A DNA stretch of 64,000 bases from JAFLCL01 sp964502175 (GTDB taxonomy: Bacteria; Myxococcota_A; Polyangia; Polyangiales; Sandaracinaceae), in assembly GCA_964502175.1 (NCBI GenBank), contig CAZCVE010000001.1:248001-312000 (forward strand), given 5' to 3'. Below, piece by piece: positions 35,104 through 44,700 of this stretch. The notes beneath the pieces were generated by a model. The model ran no database searches. It saw only the letters and a list, made by a program, of their open reading frames with translations, and was not told the DNA's origin. Each line of letters opens with the position of its first letter. Position 1 is the stretch's first letter. Both the position numbers and the translations under genes were made by a program.

Positions 35104-36543
35104 ATGACGCAGCGAACCGACCCTCGGCGCGATCTGAATCGACGCGATCTCTTCCGTCTCGCGGGCGCCTCGGGCGCTTCGTACCTGTTCGCCCACGCGT
35201 TCGGCGGCTGCGTGTCCGAGCCCGTGCCCGCGCTGCCACAGGACGCGATGGGTCGCTGGTGGCTCAGCGACAACTACGCGCCGGTGCTCGACGAGATCGA
35301 GGCGCTCGATCTCGAGATCGAGGGCGCGCTGCCGCCGGAGCTCACGGGCACGCTCGTGCGCAACGGCTCGAACCCCGCGCTGAGCGAGTCGCTCCACTGG
35401 TTCACGGGCGACGGCATGCTGCACGGCGTGACGCTCGCGGCGGGCCGTGCGCTCTCGTACCGCAACCGCTTCATCGACACGCTCGCGCTGCGGAACGGGA
35501 TGCCCGACAACCTCGGCGCCAACCGCGCGAACACGTCGATCCGCACGCACGCGGGCAAGCTCCTCGCGCTCTACGAGGTGGCCGTTCCGCACGAGATCGA
35601 TCCCGCGACGCTCGCGACGCGCGGTGAGTACGACTTCGGCGGTCAGCTGCGGCGCCCGATGTCGGCGCACCCGAAGATCGATCCCGTGACCGGCGAGATG
35701 TTCTTCATCGGCTACGCGCCGTTCGCGCCGCTCCTCACATACCACGTGGTCGACGCGTCGGGCGCGCTGGTGCGCAGCCTCGAGGTCGACATCGACCACA
35801 GCTCGATGATGCACGACTTCCAGATCACCGAGCGCTGGGCGGTGATCTTCGATCTGCCGATCCACTTCGACACGGAGCAGCTCTCGGCCGGCTTCCCCTT
35901 CCGGTGGGCCCCCGAGGCAGGCGCGCGCATCGGCCTCCTTCGTCGCGACGGCAGCGATCCGACGGTGCGTTGGTTCGAGATCGACCTCTGCTTCATGTTC
36001 CACTCGTTCAACGCGTACGAGGGGAGCGACGGGCGCGTGATCATCGAGGGCTGTCGGCTGAATTCGCTGTGGGAGACGAGCATCTCGGACGCGTCGGGCA
36101 CGCCGCGCCCGTGGCGCTGGACGCTCGATCCGGAGAGCGGCACCTCGAGCGAGTCGCAACTCTTCGATGGGTCCGTCGACTTCCCGCAGATCGATCTGCG
36201 CAAGGTGGGGCGCGAGCACCGCATCGCGTACTCGCTGGGCTTCGATCCGGCGAGCACCGCCGAGATCGCGCAGCCGCTCTCGCTCACGAAGCACGACCGA
36301 ACGAGCGGCGCGACGACACGCTGGCTCGCGCCGGCGGGGCACCAGCCCGACGAAGCGCTGTTCGTGCCTTTCGGCGACGCCGAAGACGACGGCTATTTGG
36401 TCACCATGGTCTTCGACGCGAGCCGCGCGCGCAGCTACCTCGCAGTGCTCGACGCGACCCGCGTGGAGGCCGGCCCGATCGCGAAGGTGTGGATGCCCCG
36501 CCGCGTCCCCTTCGGCTTCCACGGAACGTGGATCCCGGGCTGA
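35104..36543 (+). CDS. Carotenoid oxygenase with Tat signal
   Basis: A 479-residue protein. The start is ATG 35104 with GAGGCG upstream. The N-terminus is Tat-like (NRRDLFRLAGASGASYL), so the folded enzyme would be exported. Carotenoid oxygenase features follow: LVRNGSNPAL, HWFTGDGMLHG, then the four iron-ligand His in AHPKIDP, IDHSSMMHDF, MFHSFNAYE and GFHGTWIPG at the C-terminus. Such enzymes cleave carotenoids or stilbenes with Fe(II) and oxygen. An exported form is uncommon. The upstream lipoprotein may hold or deliver it. Confidence 0.88.
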   Translation: MTQRTDPRRDLNRRDLFRLAGASGASYLFAHAFGGCVSEPVPALPQDAMGRWWLSDNYAPVLDEIEALDLEIEGALPPELTGTLVRNGSNPALSESLHWFTGDGMLHGVTLAAGRALSYRNRFIDTLALRNGMPDNLGANRANTSIRTHAGKLLALYEVAVPHEIDPATLATRGEYDFGGQLRRPMSAHPKIDPVTGEMFFIGYAPFAPLLTYHVVDASGALVRSLEVDIDHSSMMHDFQITERWAVIFDLPIHFDTEQLSAGFPFRWAPEAGARIGLLRRDGSDPTVRWFEIDLCFMFHSFNAYEGSDGRVIIEGCRLNSLWETSISDASGTPRPWRWTLDPESGTSSESQLFDGSVDFPQIDLRKVGREHRIAYSLGFDPASTAEIAQPLSLTKHDRTSGATTRWLAPAGHQPDEALFVPFGDAEDDGYLVTMVFDASRARSYLAVLDATRVEAGPIAKVWMPRRVPFGFHGTWIPG

Positions 36544-36547
36544 CGCG

Positions 36548-36847
36548 TCACGAAGGCAGAGAGACGCGCATGTAGAGCGTGCGCTTTCGGCCGCACGTCT
36601 TGCAGGCGAGCTCGACCTCGCGGAGGTCGTGCTTGGCGCGGTGCTCGTGCACGCGGAGCTCGCCGTCGCACGCGAGGCAGCGGTTCGTGAGCGCGCGGAT
36701 CTCGATCACCGACGCCGTCGGGACCTCGAGCGGGCGCGATGGATGACCGCCCGTCTCGAGCGCGGCGAGCTTCTCGCGCGACTCGATGAGCTTGGCGACC
36801 TCGCGATCGTTCGCGCGTCGCTCGGTGCGCGGGCGCTTCTTGAACAT
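36548..36847 (-). CDS. Small zinc-ribbon protein
   Basis: A 99-residue basic protein with Cys-x2-Cys pairs (NRCLACDGE and LACKTCGRK), a classic zinc ribbon near residues 57-87. The N-terminal half is a charged helix (RREVAKLIESREKLAAL-like). The start ATG overlaps the stop of the upstream gene by one base. It ends 5 bases from the convergent carotenoid oxygenase. Nucleic-acid or protein binding is plausible. Confidence 0.7.
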   Translation of the reverse strand: MFKKRPRTERRANDREVAKLIESREKLAALETGGHPSRPLEVPTASVIEIRALTNRCLACDGELRVHEHRAKHDLREVELACKTCGRKRTLYMRVSLPS

Positions 36848-37236
36848 CAGCTGGGCTCCTCGTCGCCGTGATCGATCGTGTCGTCGTCCTTCGAGAAGAT
36901 GCGATCCCAGCCGTCGCGGAACGCGCGCGTCGCGACCTTGGGAGGACGCCCGCGCGCGCTCGCGGGGCGCGCGTCGTGGAGCACCTCGACGTCGAACAGC
37001 GGCGTGCCCTCGCGGTGCGCGAGCGAGACCAGCTCACCGTGGAGCGGCTGACCCTCGCGCATCGCGCGCAGCGTGCCCGCCTCGATCGTGTCGCCGCGCT
37101 TGCGGAGCACATGCACACCTTGGCCGTCCTCGGTGCGCGCGTGCGGCAGGATGATGTCGTCGGGCGTGCCCGCGCGCGCCGCGAGCGGACCAGGCTCGGT
37201 CTTCGTCGCGTCGGGTCGTGGCGGGCTCGAGGCCAT
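36847..37236 (-). CDS. Small acidic-tailed protein of unknown function
   Basis: A 129-residue protein without signal peptide. A central conserved-looking stretch (DDIILPHARTEDGQGVHVLR, then GELVSLAHREGTPLFDVEVL) forms a beta-rich core. The C-terminus is acidic (DDDTIDHGDEEPS). It is translationally coupled to the zinc-ribbon gene (one-base overlap), so the two may form a complex. Family not recognised. Confidence 0.68.
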   Translation of the reverse strand: MASSPPRPDATKTEPGPLAARAGTPDDIILPHARTEDGQGVHVLRKRGDTIEAGTLRAMREGQPLHGELVSLAHREGTPLFDVEVLHDARPASARGRPPKVATRAFRDGWDRIFSKDDDTIDHGDEEPS

Positions 37237-37282
37237 GGCGTCGATGATGGACCCAGGGCGGCGCGTGTGCGAGCGTCGCGCC

Positions 37283-37903
37283 GTGGCTGTGGAGATCCTT
37301 CCCTACGACGCGGGGCGACACGAGGCAGGGGCATCACGCGCGCTGGGGGCCGCGTTCGCCGACGATCCGGCGATCCAGTACCTCCTCGGTCGACGCGACC
37401 TGAGGGGCACCGAGTGGTGCATGCGACAAGGCGTGCGCCTCGCGCTCGCGCACGGCATCGGCTTCGTGGCGATCGAGGACGGCCGCGTGCTCGGTGGCTC
37501 GTTCTGGGTACCGCCCGGCGTGAGCCCGCTCGGCTCGACGATCCAGCAGCTGAAGATGGGCGGCTGGGAAGCGCCCGGCGTGCTCGGTCTCGGCGGTACG
37601 GCGCGCGAGCTGTGGCGCGAAGAAGATCTCGCGAAGCGATTCAAGAAACACCTCGCGACCCCGAGCTGGTACCTCGATCTCCTCGGCGTCGATCCGGCGG
37701 CGCAGGGCAAGGGCCTCGGCAAGACGCTCGTGCAGGGCATGCTCGATCGCGCCGATCGCGAGGCGAAGGGCGTCGTGCTGGTGACGCACAAGAAGGCGAA
37801 CCTCGACTACTACCGGCGGCTCGGCTTCGAGGTGACGAGCGACGACACGCTGCGCGGCATCCCCACCGGATGGACGATGCGACGCGAGCCGCGCGCGAGC
37901 TGA
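37283..37903 (+). CDS. GNAT-family N-acetyltransferase
   Basis: About 206 residues from a GTG at 37283; in-frame ATGs at 37244/37247 and a GTG at 37289 are alternatives. GNAT features: IEDGRVLGGSFWVPPG, then the acetyl-CoA-binding LLGVDPAAQGKGLGKTLVQGM and late LDYYRRLGFEV. Substrate unknown. It is followed at four bases by the MBOAT-like gene on the same strand, suggesting an operon that modifies a small molecule or lipid. Confidence 0.82.
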   Translation: MAVEILPYDAGRHEAGASRALGAAFADDPAIQYLLGRRDLRGTEWCMRQGVRLALAHGIGFVAIEDGRVLGGSFWVPPGVSPLGSTIQQLKMGGWEAPGVLGLGGTARELWREEDLAKRFKKHLATPSWYLDLLGVDPAAQGKGLGKTLVQGMLDRADREAKGVVLVTHKKANLDYYRRLGFEVTSDDTLRGIPTGWTMRREPRAS

Positions 37904-37906
37904 TCG

Positions 37907-38815
37907 ATGCTGCGGATCGGCGTCCCGGGCATCGCGCTGATCCTCGCGTGGGCCGTGCTGGGCGCGGTGTCGGGCGCGGTGTTCGGAGACGGCGCGAGCC
38001 GCGCGCGTCGTGCGATCGCTGGGCTCGGTGTGGCGTGCCTGATCGTCCTGCCGTTCCTCGCGCCCGACGACGAGACGCTCGCGCGCGGGCTCGCGGGCCT
38101 CGGCGCGATGCTCGCGGTGATGCGCTACGTCGACGCGGCTCGAACGACGCGGCCCCCTCTCTTGCCGCAGGCGATCCTGTTCGTGCTGCCGGTCGACACG
38201 TTCTCCCTCGCGCACGCCAAGCCTCGCGTCGCGACCGAGTCGCTCTCTCGCGCGGCGCTGCACGCGCTCGTGCTCGGCGTGGGCGCGCTCTTCGTCTGGC
38301 TCGCTCCTCAGTCGATGCCGATGCGCTGGCCGCTGCGGTGGCTCGGCGGCGTGCTCATCGCGTATGGCTACATCGACGTCATGGCGAGCCTCGCGCGCGC
38401 GCTGCTCGCCGCGATCGGCCTCGACGTCGCTCCGATGCAGCGCGATCCGATCTCGTCCAAGAGCGCGGCCGAGCACTGGGGCGAGCGATGGAACCGCGTG
38501 GTGAGCTCGTGGCTGCGGCGCAACGTGTTCCTGCCCGTCACGCGGCGCACGCGCTCGCCGCGCCTCGCGCTGATGGCGGCGTTCTCGTGGAGCGTCTTCC
38601 TCCACGCGTTCATGGTGCTCGCGGCGCTCGACGTGGTGAACGCGATCACGATGGGCGCGTACTTCGCCGTGCAGGGCCTGGCCGTTCTCGTCGAGACGAA
38701 GGTCCCCGTGGCGCGCTGGCCCGTGCCCGTGCAGCGCGCGTGGACGATCCTCCTCGTCGCCGGACCGAGCTGGCTCTTCGTGGGCCCGATGCTCGCGATG
38801 TTCGGCGTGCCCTGA
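37907..38815 (+). CDS. MBOAT/wax-synthase-like membrane acyltransferase
   Basis: A 302-residue membrane protein with about eight helices (VPGIALILAWAVLGAVSGAV, LHALVLGVGALFVWLAP and others). A conserved cytosolic motif AEHWGERWNRVVSSWLRRNV resembles the wax-synthase/MBOAT core, followed by FLHAFMV with a membrane-embedded His. It transfers acyl chains to alcohols or lipids in relatives. It is directly downstream of a GNAT gene. Confidence 0.78.
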   Translation: MLRIGVPGIALILAWAVLGAVSGAVFGDGASRARRAIAGLGVACLIVLPFLAPDDETLARGLAGLGAMLAVMRYVDAARTTRPPLLPQAILFVLPVDTFSLAHAKPRVATESLSRAALHALVLGVGALFVWLAPQSMPMRWPLRWLGGVLIAYGYIDVMASLARALLAAIGLDVAPMQRDPISSKSAAEHWGERWNRVVSSWLRRNVFLPVTRRTRSPRLALMAAFSWSVFLHAFMVLAALDVVNAITMGAYFAVQGLAVLVETKVPVARWPVPVQRAWTILLVAGPSWLFVGPMLAMFGVP

Positions 38816-38828
38816 TCCGTCCTCGGGA

Positions 38829-39401
38829 TCAGTCTTCCGCGTCGTCGAGGCTCCACGCGCAGTGGTACGTCGCGCCGCGCGGCGAGACGTCGACCTTGAT
38901 CTTCACGCGCGAGCGAGCTCCAGCGAGGAGGAGCTCTTCGATCGCGATGCGCAGCGTGCGCACCACGAGCTCCGGCGCGTTGGGCCAGTCGAGGGCGATG
39001 CGGGCGGTGCAATGCTCGGAGAACTCGAGGTGGACGCGGCCGTGGCTGTACGTCTTGCCGAAGAGCGTGGGCCCTCGCGTCATCAGCGCTTCGTCGGACG
39101 TGAAGCGCAGGAAGACGCGCCACACGGTGCCGAACGCGCGTCGCGAGCCGAGGCGCGACACCTCGTCGTTGAGCAGCTGCCAGTCGCGGCCGGTCACCTC
39201 GCCGCACGCCCGCGCGACGGCCTCGATCACGCGGATCGGCACCCAGTCGAGCGCGTTCGCGTGCGCGTACGCGTCTGCATCGGCGCGCGGCAACGTGGCG
39301 AGCGCGGCGTCGTACGCAGCCTGACCGACCGTCTCGATCAGCACGGCGCGGGTCTGCGCGATCACGGCACCGTAGATGGCCGGCTCGCGCGAGTCGCTCA
39401 T
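38829..39401 (-). CDS. DUF2378-family protein
   Basis: A 190-residue protein of the DUF2378 (myxobacterial, TIGR02265-like) type, found mainly in Myxococcota and often expanded there. It shows a helical N-terminus and the FGTVWRVFLRFTSDEALMTRG core, then LEFSEHCTARIALDWPNAPELV. No enzymatic motif is known. It is intracellular (no signal). Confidence 0.78.
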   Translation of the reverse strand: MSDSREPAIYGAVIAQTRAVLIETVGQAAYDAALATLPRADADAYAHANALDWVPIRVIEAVARACGEVTGRDWQLLNDEVSRLGSRRAFGTVWRVFLRFTSDEALMTRGPTLFGKTYSHGRVHLEFSEHCTARIALDWPNAPELVVRTLRIAIEELLLAGARSRVKIKVDVSPRGATYHCAWSLDDAED

Positions 39402-39490
39402 GACCCGACCGTGTCGACCCCGTCCGAGTCGCGGCGGGCCGGACTCGAAGAGGACCGGCCCGTCAGAATCGGCCTCTCAGAAACGGTCCC

Positions 39491-40516
39491 TCAGAAACGG
39501 CCCAGCGCCACGACGCCGCCGCCCTGGGGGCTGACCGTCGGAAGCAGCTGGAAGGCCGTGTCGTCGCTGTCTGCATCGGCTGCGGCGGTGCCCGAGCCTT
39601 CCGTCGCGTAGAGGACGATCGCCGCGATGCCGCCCGCGAGCGCGATGCCGAACGAGATGTCGGCGACGAGCGCGAACGCCTCGCCTTCGTCCGCAGACGA
39701 CAGCGAGGGCGCGGCGTCGAAGTCGCTCTGGCGCGAGAGCGCCATGAAGCCGAACACGGTGCCGGCGACGAGGCCGACCGCGCCGACCGCCGTCAGAACC
39801 CACACGGCGGTCGAGGGTCCTGCGGGCGCGGGCGTCTCGGTCTCGGGCTCCGCCTCCGCTTCCGCCTCGGCTTCGGCCTCCGCTTCGGCCTCGACGGGCG
39901 TCTCGACGACGGTCTCGGTGACGGTCTCCGTCTCGGTCGGCGTGACGGTCGTCGTCGTCGTCGTCGTCGTGGTGGTCGTCGCCTCGACGCGCGTCGGGGC
40001 CGTGGTGCCGGTCGTCGTTCCCGTGGTCGTGCCGGTCGTCGTGCCCGTGGTGGTGCCCGTGGTGGTGCCCGTGGTGGTGCCCGTGGTGGTACCAGTCGTC
40101 GTACCAGTCGTCGTGCCGGTCGTCGTGCCGGTCGTCGTCGTCGTCGTCGTCGCTGCGGGGGCCGGGAGCGCCGCGATGCGCGCCTCGATCTGCGCGCGGT
40201 CACGCGCGGTCGGCAGCTCGCGCAGGTAGCGCTCGAGCGTCGCGCGCGACTCGGCGCGCAGGCCTCGCCGCTCCTGCGCCGAGGCGACGCCCAGGAGCAC
40301 GACGGGGTTCGGGACCTGGGCGTAGGCCTCTTCGAACGAGGCCTGCGCCTGCTCGAACTGGCCCGCGTCGAAGAGCTGCTGTCCGCGGGTGTACGCCTCG
40401 CGGGCGCGCGTGCGTTGCTCGGCCGTCGGCGTCGCGGCCTGCGCTTCGACACGCGAAGGCGCGACGACAGCGAGCGTGACGAGGACGACGGTGAGCAGAG
40501 CGACGATCGACTTCAT
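39491..40516 (-). CDS. TPR protein with Thr/Glu-Ala repeat stalk and membrane anchor
   Basis: A 341-residue protein with a signal peptide (IVALLTVVLVTLAVVAPSRVEAQ). One TPR-like region lies near residues 33-95 (YTRGQQLFDAGQFEQAQAS). About ten GTTT repeats encoded by a 12-base unit (40001-40150) follow, then a poly-Thr run and an (AE)n block. Two closely spaced membrane helices lie near residues 240-265 (AVWVLTAVGAVGLVAGTVFG) and 290-310. It is probably exported with the stalk in the periplasm. Biology not known. Confidence 0.78.
   Translation of the reverse strand: MKSIVALLTVVLVTLAVVAPSRVEAQAATPTAEQRTRAREAYTRGQQLFDAGQFEQAQASFEEAYAQVPNPVVLLGVASAQERRGLRAESRATLERYLRELPTARDRAQIEARIAALPAPAATTTTTTTGTTTGTTTGTTTGTTTGTTTGTTTGTTTGTTTGTTTGTTTGTTAPTRVEATTTTTTTTTTTVTPTETETVTETVVETPVEAEAEAEAEAEAEAEPETETPAPAGPSTAVWVLTAVGAVGLVAGTVFGFMALSRQSDFDAAPSLSSADEGEAFALVADISFGIALAGGIAAIVLYATEGSGTAAADADSDDTAFQLLPTVSPQGGGVVALGRF
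40001..40150 (-). repeat. 12-base tandem repeats encoding GTTT
   Basis: About ten 12-base units of the type GTGCCCGTGGTG (and GTACCAGTCGTC, GTGCCGGTCGTC variants), read in frame on the minus strand as Gly-Thr-Thr-Thr. Silent changes between units show selection for the protein repeat or slippage-generated expansion. Confidence 0.85.
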
Positions 40517-40557
40517 GGTGCCTCGGACTCTGGAGCGATTGCGGGCCGTACGCGGAC

Positions 40558-41664
40558 TCAGTTCGTCTGTTCGACGCGGAGGAGCTGCTGGCCGATGAAG
40601 AGGTAGTCGCCGTGCGCGAGCTCGCGCTCTCCGTGGATGCGCACGTAGGTGCCGTTGCGCGATCCGAGGTCGTGCAGCGTGAACGTGCCGTCGCCGTTCT
40701 GATCGATGCGCGCGTGGCGACCCGACATGAAGATGTCGTCGGGGAAGTTCATCTCGTTGTCTTCACGGCCCACCTGCACGGCGGTGTCGCGCGCGGTGTG
40801 GAGCATGCCGTCGGTGCCGCCGCGGAGGACCTGCACGACGCGGAACGCGCTCGGGCGCTTCGGCGACGAGTAGAAGTAGGTCTGGTCCGGCTCGGGGCCC
40901 GAGCTGTCCTTCGGCGTCAGATCGATGCGGAAGACCTGCTCACCGCACAGGAACTGCTCGCCGGGCTGGACCTGCGCCTGGCCGCGCACGCGCACGTAGA
41001 CGCCGTTGAGGCTGCCCTCGTCGCGCACGACGAGCTTGTCGCCTCGGTAGATGAAGTTCGCGTGGCGCGCGCTGATCCACGCGTCGTTGGGGAACGGGAT
41101 CTGCGCGTCGGTGCGACCGGCGACGTGCTCGGTGCCCTGGAGCAGGTAGCTGAGCCCGTCGGCTCCGTCCGTGCCTCGGATGAGGATGAGGCGAGCCTTT
41201 CCAGGCGCCTGCATCGTTCCGAAGTACTCGACCTTCCGCTCGAGCGCGTCGTCCGGGACGGTGGTGCCGCACGCACCACAGAACTTGTGCCCTGGCGGCA
41301 CGGGCGAGCTGCACTCCCTGCAGATGTAGAACCGGCTCTGCTCCACGGATTCCTCCTGGGGGTCGGGGCCTGCGACCGGCGCCGCGACCGAGTGGGGAGG
41401 CTCCGTCGCCTCCGGGTGTCTCGTCAAGTCTCCTTCGGTCGCGACGAACGCCGCGGCCGGGGTCTCTGCGGTGGTCCCGTCGAGCGGCGGCCCCGCCGCC
41501 ACCGCGGCGCCAGCCTCTGCGCCAGGTCCAGCGCCAGCTTCTGCGCCCGCCGCCGAGGCCGCGGCAGGACCCCAGAAGGACTGTCCGCAGCCCGGGCACC
41601 ACGAGGCCCCGATGGGAGCGAACGTGTCGCAGGCGCCGCAGGCAATGCCGATGCGCTCTTCCAC
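40558..41664 (-). CDS. Protein with two zinc ribbons and two FHA domains
   Basis: A 368-residue protein. An N-terminal zinc ribbon (CGACDTF...WCPGCG) is followed by an Ala/Gly/Pro linker and a second zinc ribbon (YICRECSSPV...FCGACG). Two FHA-like domains then follow: HVAGRTDAQIPFPNDAWISARHANF and, near the C-terminus, VQVGREDNEMNFPDDIFMSGRHAR with SRNGTYVR. FHA domains bind phospho-Thr, so it may act downstream of Ser/Thr kinases such as that at 48900. No signal peptide. It follows the TPR/HEAT giant on the same strand. Confidence 0.88.
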   Translation of the reverse strand: MEERIGIACGACDTFAPIGASWCPGCGQSFWGPAAASAAGAEAGAGPGAEAGAAVAAGPPLDGTTAETPAAAFVATEGDLTRHPEATEPPHSVAAPVAGPDPQEESVEQSRFYICRECSSPVPPGHKFCGACGTTVPDDALERKVEYFGTMQAPGKARLILIRGTDGADGLSYLLQGTEHVAGRTDAQIPFPNDAWISARHANFIYRGDKLVVRDEGSLNGVYVRVRGQAQVQPGEQFLCGEQVFRIDLTPKDSSGPEPDQTYFYSSPKRPSAFRVVQVLRGGTDGMLHTARDTAVQVGREDNEMNFPDDIFMSGRHARIDQNGDGTFTLHDLGSRNGTYVRIHGERELAHGDYLFIGQQLLRVEQTN

Positions 41665-41700
41665 GTCGGTCGGACTTGTACGCCAGCGTTGCGCGCGACG

Positions 41701-44700
41701 TCAACGCGCGCAGCGCTCTCCTGCCATCGCTCGCGCGGCCGTCGCCACGACCGGATCGGGGTCGTCGAGGGCGGCCGTGGCGCGAGCGCACACGGCGTCG
41801 GGCGGGAGCTGCGCCTCCGCGAGCGCGAGCGCTGCGCTCCGGACGAACGCCGCCGGATCGGCGAGGCCCGCTGCGAGCGCGCGTTCGCCGAGCGCGCGCT
41901 CGATGGGGACCGACGCCAGACGCAGGAGGGCGCTTCGGCGCACGGTCCAGGCTTCGTCCTCCTCCACGCGGCTCACCAAGAGCGGGCCGAGATCCGGCAC
42001 GGGCGCGTGGAGCGCCGCGGTCGCCCGCACGCCGCGATCCTCCGAGGTGAGCAGCTCCTGCCACGCGCTCGACGGCAGCACCGCCGGCACGAGCGCGGCG
42101 AGCGCGACGAGCGCGCGGGCCACCTCGGGGCTCGCGGAGCCGATCGGCATCACGCGGGCGGCGAGCGCGAGCGCGACCGGCTGGAGGATCTCGCGGAGCT
42201 CGAGATCGCCGGCGAGGTGCACGAGCGCGCCCGGCACGGCCGCCTCGGGGATCGCCCCCACCGCACGCACGAGCGCTCGCGAGACGCGCCCCGTGTCCCG
42301 CGCTTCGTCCGGACAGGCCTCGAGCACGCGCGCGAGCCACGTCTCGAGCGTGTCGTGGCGCGCGAGGATCGGCGCGCACGAGAGCGCAGGCAGAGAGCTC
42401 GAGACCAGCACGCGCTCCGCGACGCGCGCGTTCGCGTCGCGCGTGCCCAGCGCGCGGATCGCGAGCTCGTCGAGGATCGTGTCGTCGACAGGACCGCTCG
42501 CGCCGAGCTCGAGCGCGGTGTGGAGGATGAGATCCTCGCGACCGCGCGTGCTCCCGCGACGATGAATGAACGCGAGGAGCGGCGCGGGGGGCGCCGGCGC
42601 CGCGTCGGTGGCGATCGCAGCGGCGTGCCACGCGACGAGCCACGTGGCGGTCGCAGACCTGGGCGGCGCGCTCCGCAGCTCCGGACCCGCAGCACTGCCG
42701 AGGAGCAGCGAGAGCGCCCACGCGTGATCGGCCACGCGCCCTCCCCGCTCGCGCGCCTCGGCGAGCAGGCGCGTGCGCTCGGCAACGCTGCGCGTGTCGC
42801 CCGCGAGCACGCGGACGAGGGCGTGGAGCGCGAAGATCGCGATCGTCTCGCTGCTCGACCCGAGGAGCGCGCGGAGCGCGGGCAGGTCGCTGCGGCTGAC
42901 CACGCGGACCGCTGCCGCGAGCGCGTCGAGGCGCACCGTAGCTTCCGTGCCTTCTTCCGAGACGAGCGCGAGCAACGCCGACGCCGCCCCCGGGACGGGA
43001 TGCTGGAAGAGCACCTGCCTCGCGCTCGCTCGCGTGCCGACGTCGCCGTCGCGAAGGCCCGAGAGCAGCACGGGCAGCGCGCGAGAGACCCATCGCTCGA
43101 GCTCCGCGTCGTCGCTGCGGGCGCGCGCGGCCCCGCTCAGCGAGCCGTAGAGCGTGAGGGCCAACCGACGAAACACCGGCGCATCGCCGTGCGCGAGCGC
43201 GAGCGCGAGGAGGCGCGGCTCGAGCGCGGCCTCGGAGCCATCGGCGCGCGCGGTCTCGAGCACGGCGCGTCCCGCGCGCTCCCTGAGCTCGTCGTCGCGC
43301 GAGCGCTCGAGGATCGACAGCTGGAGATCGAGGGCCCGGCGCACGTTGCCCCGCTCCCGCTCGAGGCTCGCGAGCTCCCACGCGGCCTCGTGCTCGTCGG
43401 GATCGATCTCGAGCGCCCGCGTGTACGCCTGCGCGGCGCGCTCCGGATCGCGTCGTCGCGCGTGCAGACGGCCGATCCGCACGAAGAGGCTCGCGTCGTC
43501 GATCGCGCGCCTCGACGCCTCGTCCGCGAAACGGATCGCGTCTTCGTCGCGGTACGTGGCGAGCGCGAGCTCGACGAGACGGCTCATGTGCCAGCCGGCG
43601 CGCGCGGGCTCGAGCTCCGCGAGCCGCAGCAACGCGCGCACCTCGGCGTCGTAGTCGCCGAGCTCGTGGTGGAGCCGCGCGAGCGAGGACACGAGGCGAA
43701 TGTCGTCCGGCGCGCGCGCCGAGAGCGCGGTCAGCGTGGCGAGCGAGCCCGCGAGATCGTGCGTGCGTCGCTGCGCGTCCGCGAGCATGCGGCCCGCGCT
43801 CGCGTCGCCCGCGGCGTGACGTTGCTGGAGCTCGGGCAGCATGCGCGCGAGCAGGCCGCGTCGATGCCAGCTCGCGACGAGCCGCGTCTCGGCGTCCATG
43901 CCCGACTGACGCACGGTGGCGTCGTCGCTCGCCCCTGCGAGCCGCACACGGGTGAGCAGCGCGCGCTCGGCGTCTTCGTCGCGGTTGGCCCGCTCGAAGA
44001 GATCAGCCTGCGCATCGAGCACCTCGGGCGACTCCGGCGCGAGGCGCGCGGCGGCCTCGAGGTGCTCGAACGCGCGATCGAACACGCGCAGGTTCGCGAG
44101 CGCGCGCGCCGCCTCCACGTGACCGAGCACGTCGTTCGAAGCCGCGACCCGCTCGACGAGCGCGAGCGCGCGCTCCCGATCATCGCTGTCGCGCGAGTCG
44201 AGCAGCTCGTTCGCGAGCGCGACGAGCGCTCGCGGATCGTTCGGGCTCGCGCGCACGATCGCCTCGAGCGTGGCCAGCACGCGATCGCGCGCCCCGAGGC
44301 GCGAGTACGCCTCGATGAGGAGAAAGAGCGCAGTGCGATCGTTTCGCGCGCGAGCACGCGTCCGGTCGAGCACGGCGAGCGCCTCAGCCGCCTGACCCTG
44401 ATCACGCAGCGCGCTCGCGAGCTCGAGCGTGAGCGCGATGCGCTCCGGAAAGAGACGAGCGAGCGCGCGTTGCTCGTCGAGCGACTCGGCCATGCGCCCG
44501 TTTCGCGCCAGGAGGCGCACGACGCGCTGCCTCGTCTCGGCATCTCGCGGCGAGCGCGAGAGCACCTGACGCAGCACGGTCAGCGCCTCTTCTTCGCGCC
44601 CCAGCTCCTCGAGCACGATGCCGCGATGGAGCGCAGCGCCCGCGCCGCGGTGGGCGAGCTCGACCTCGAGCGCTGCGAGCCCATCGCTCTCGCGAGCGGC

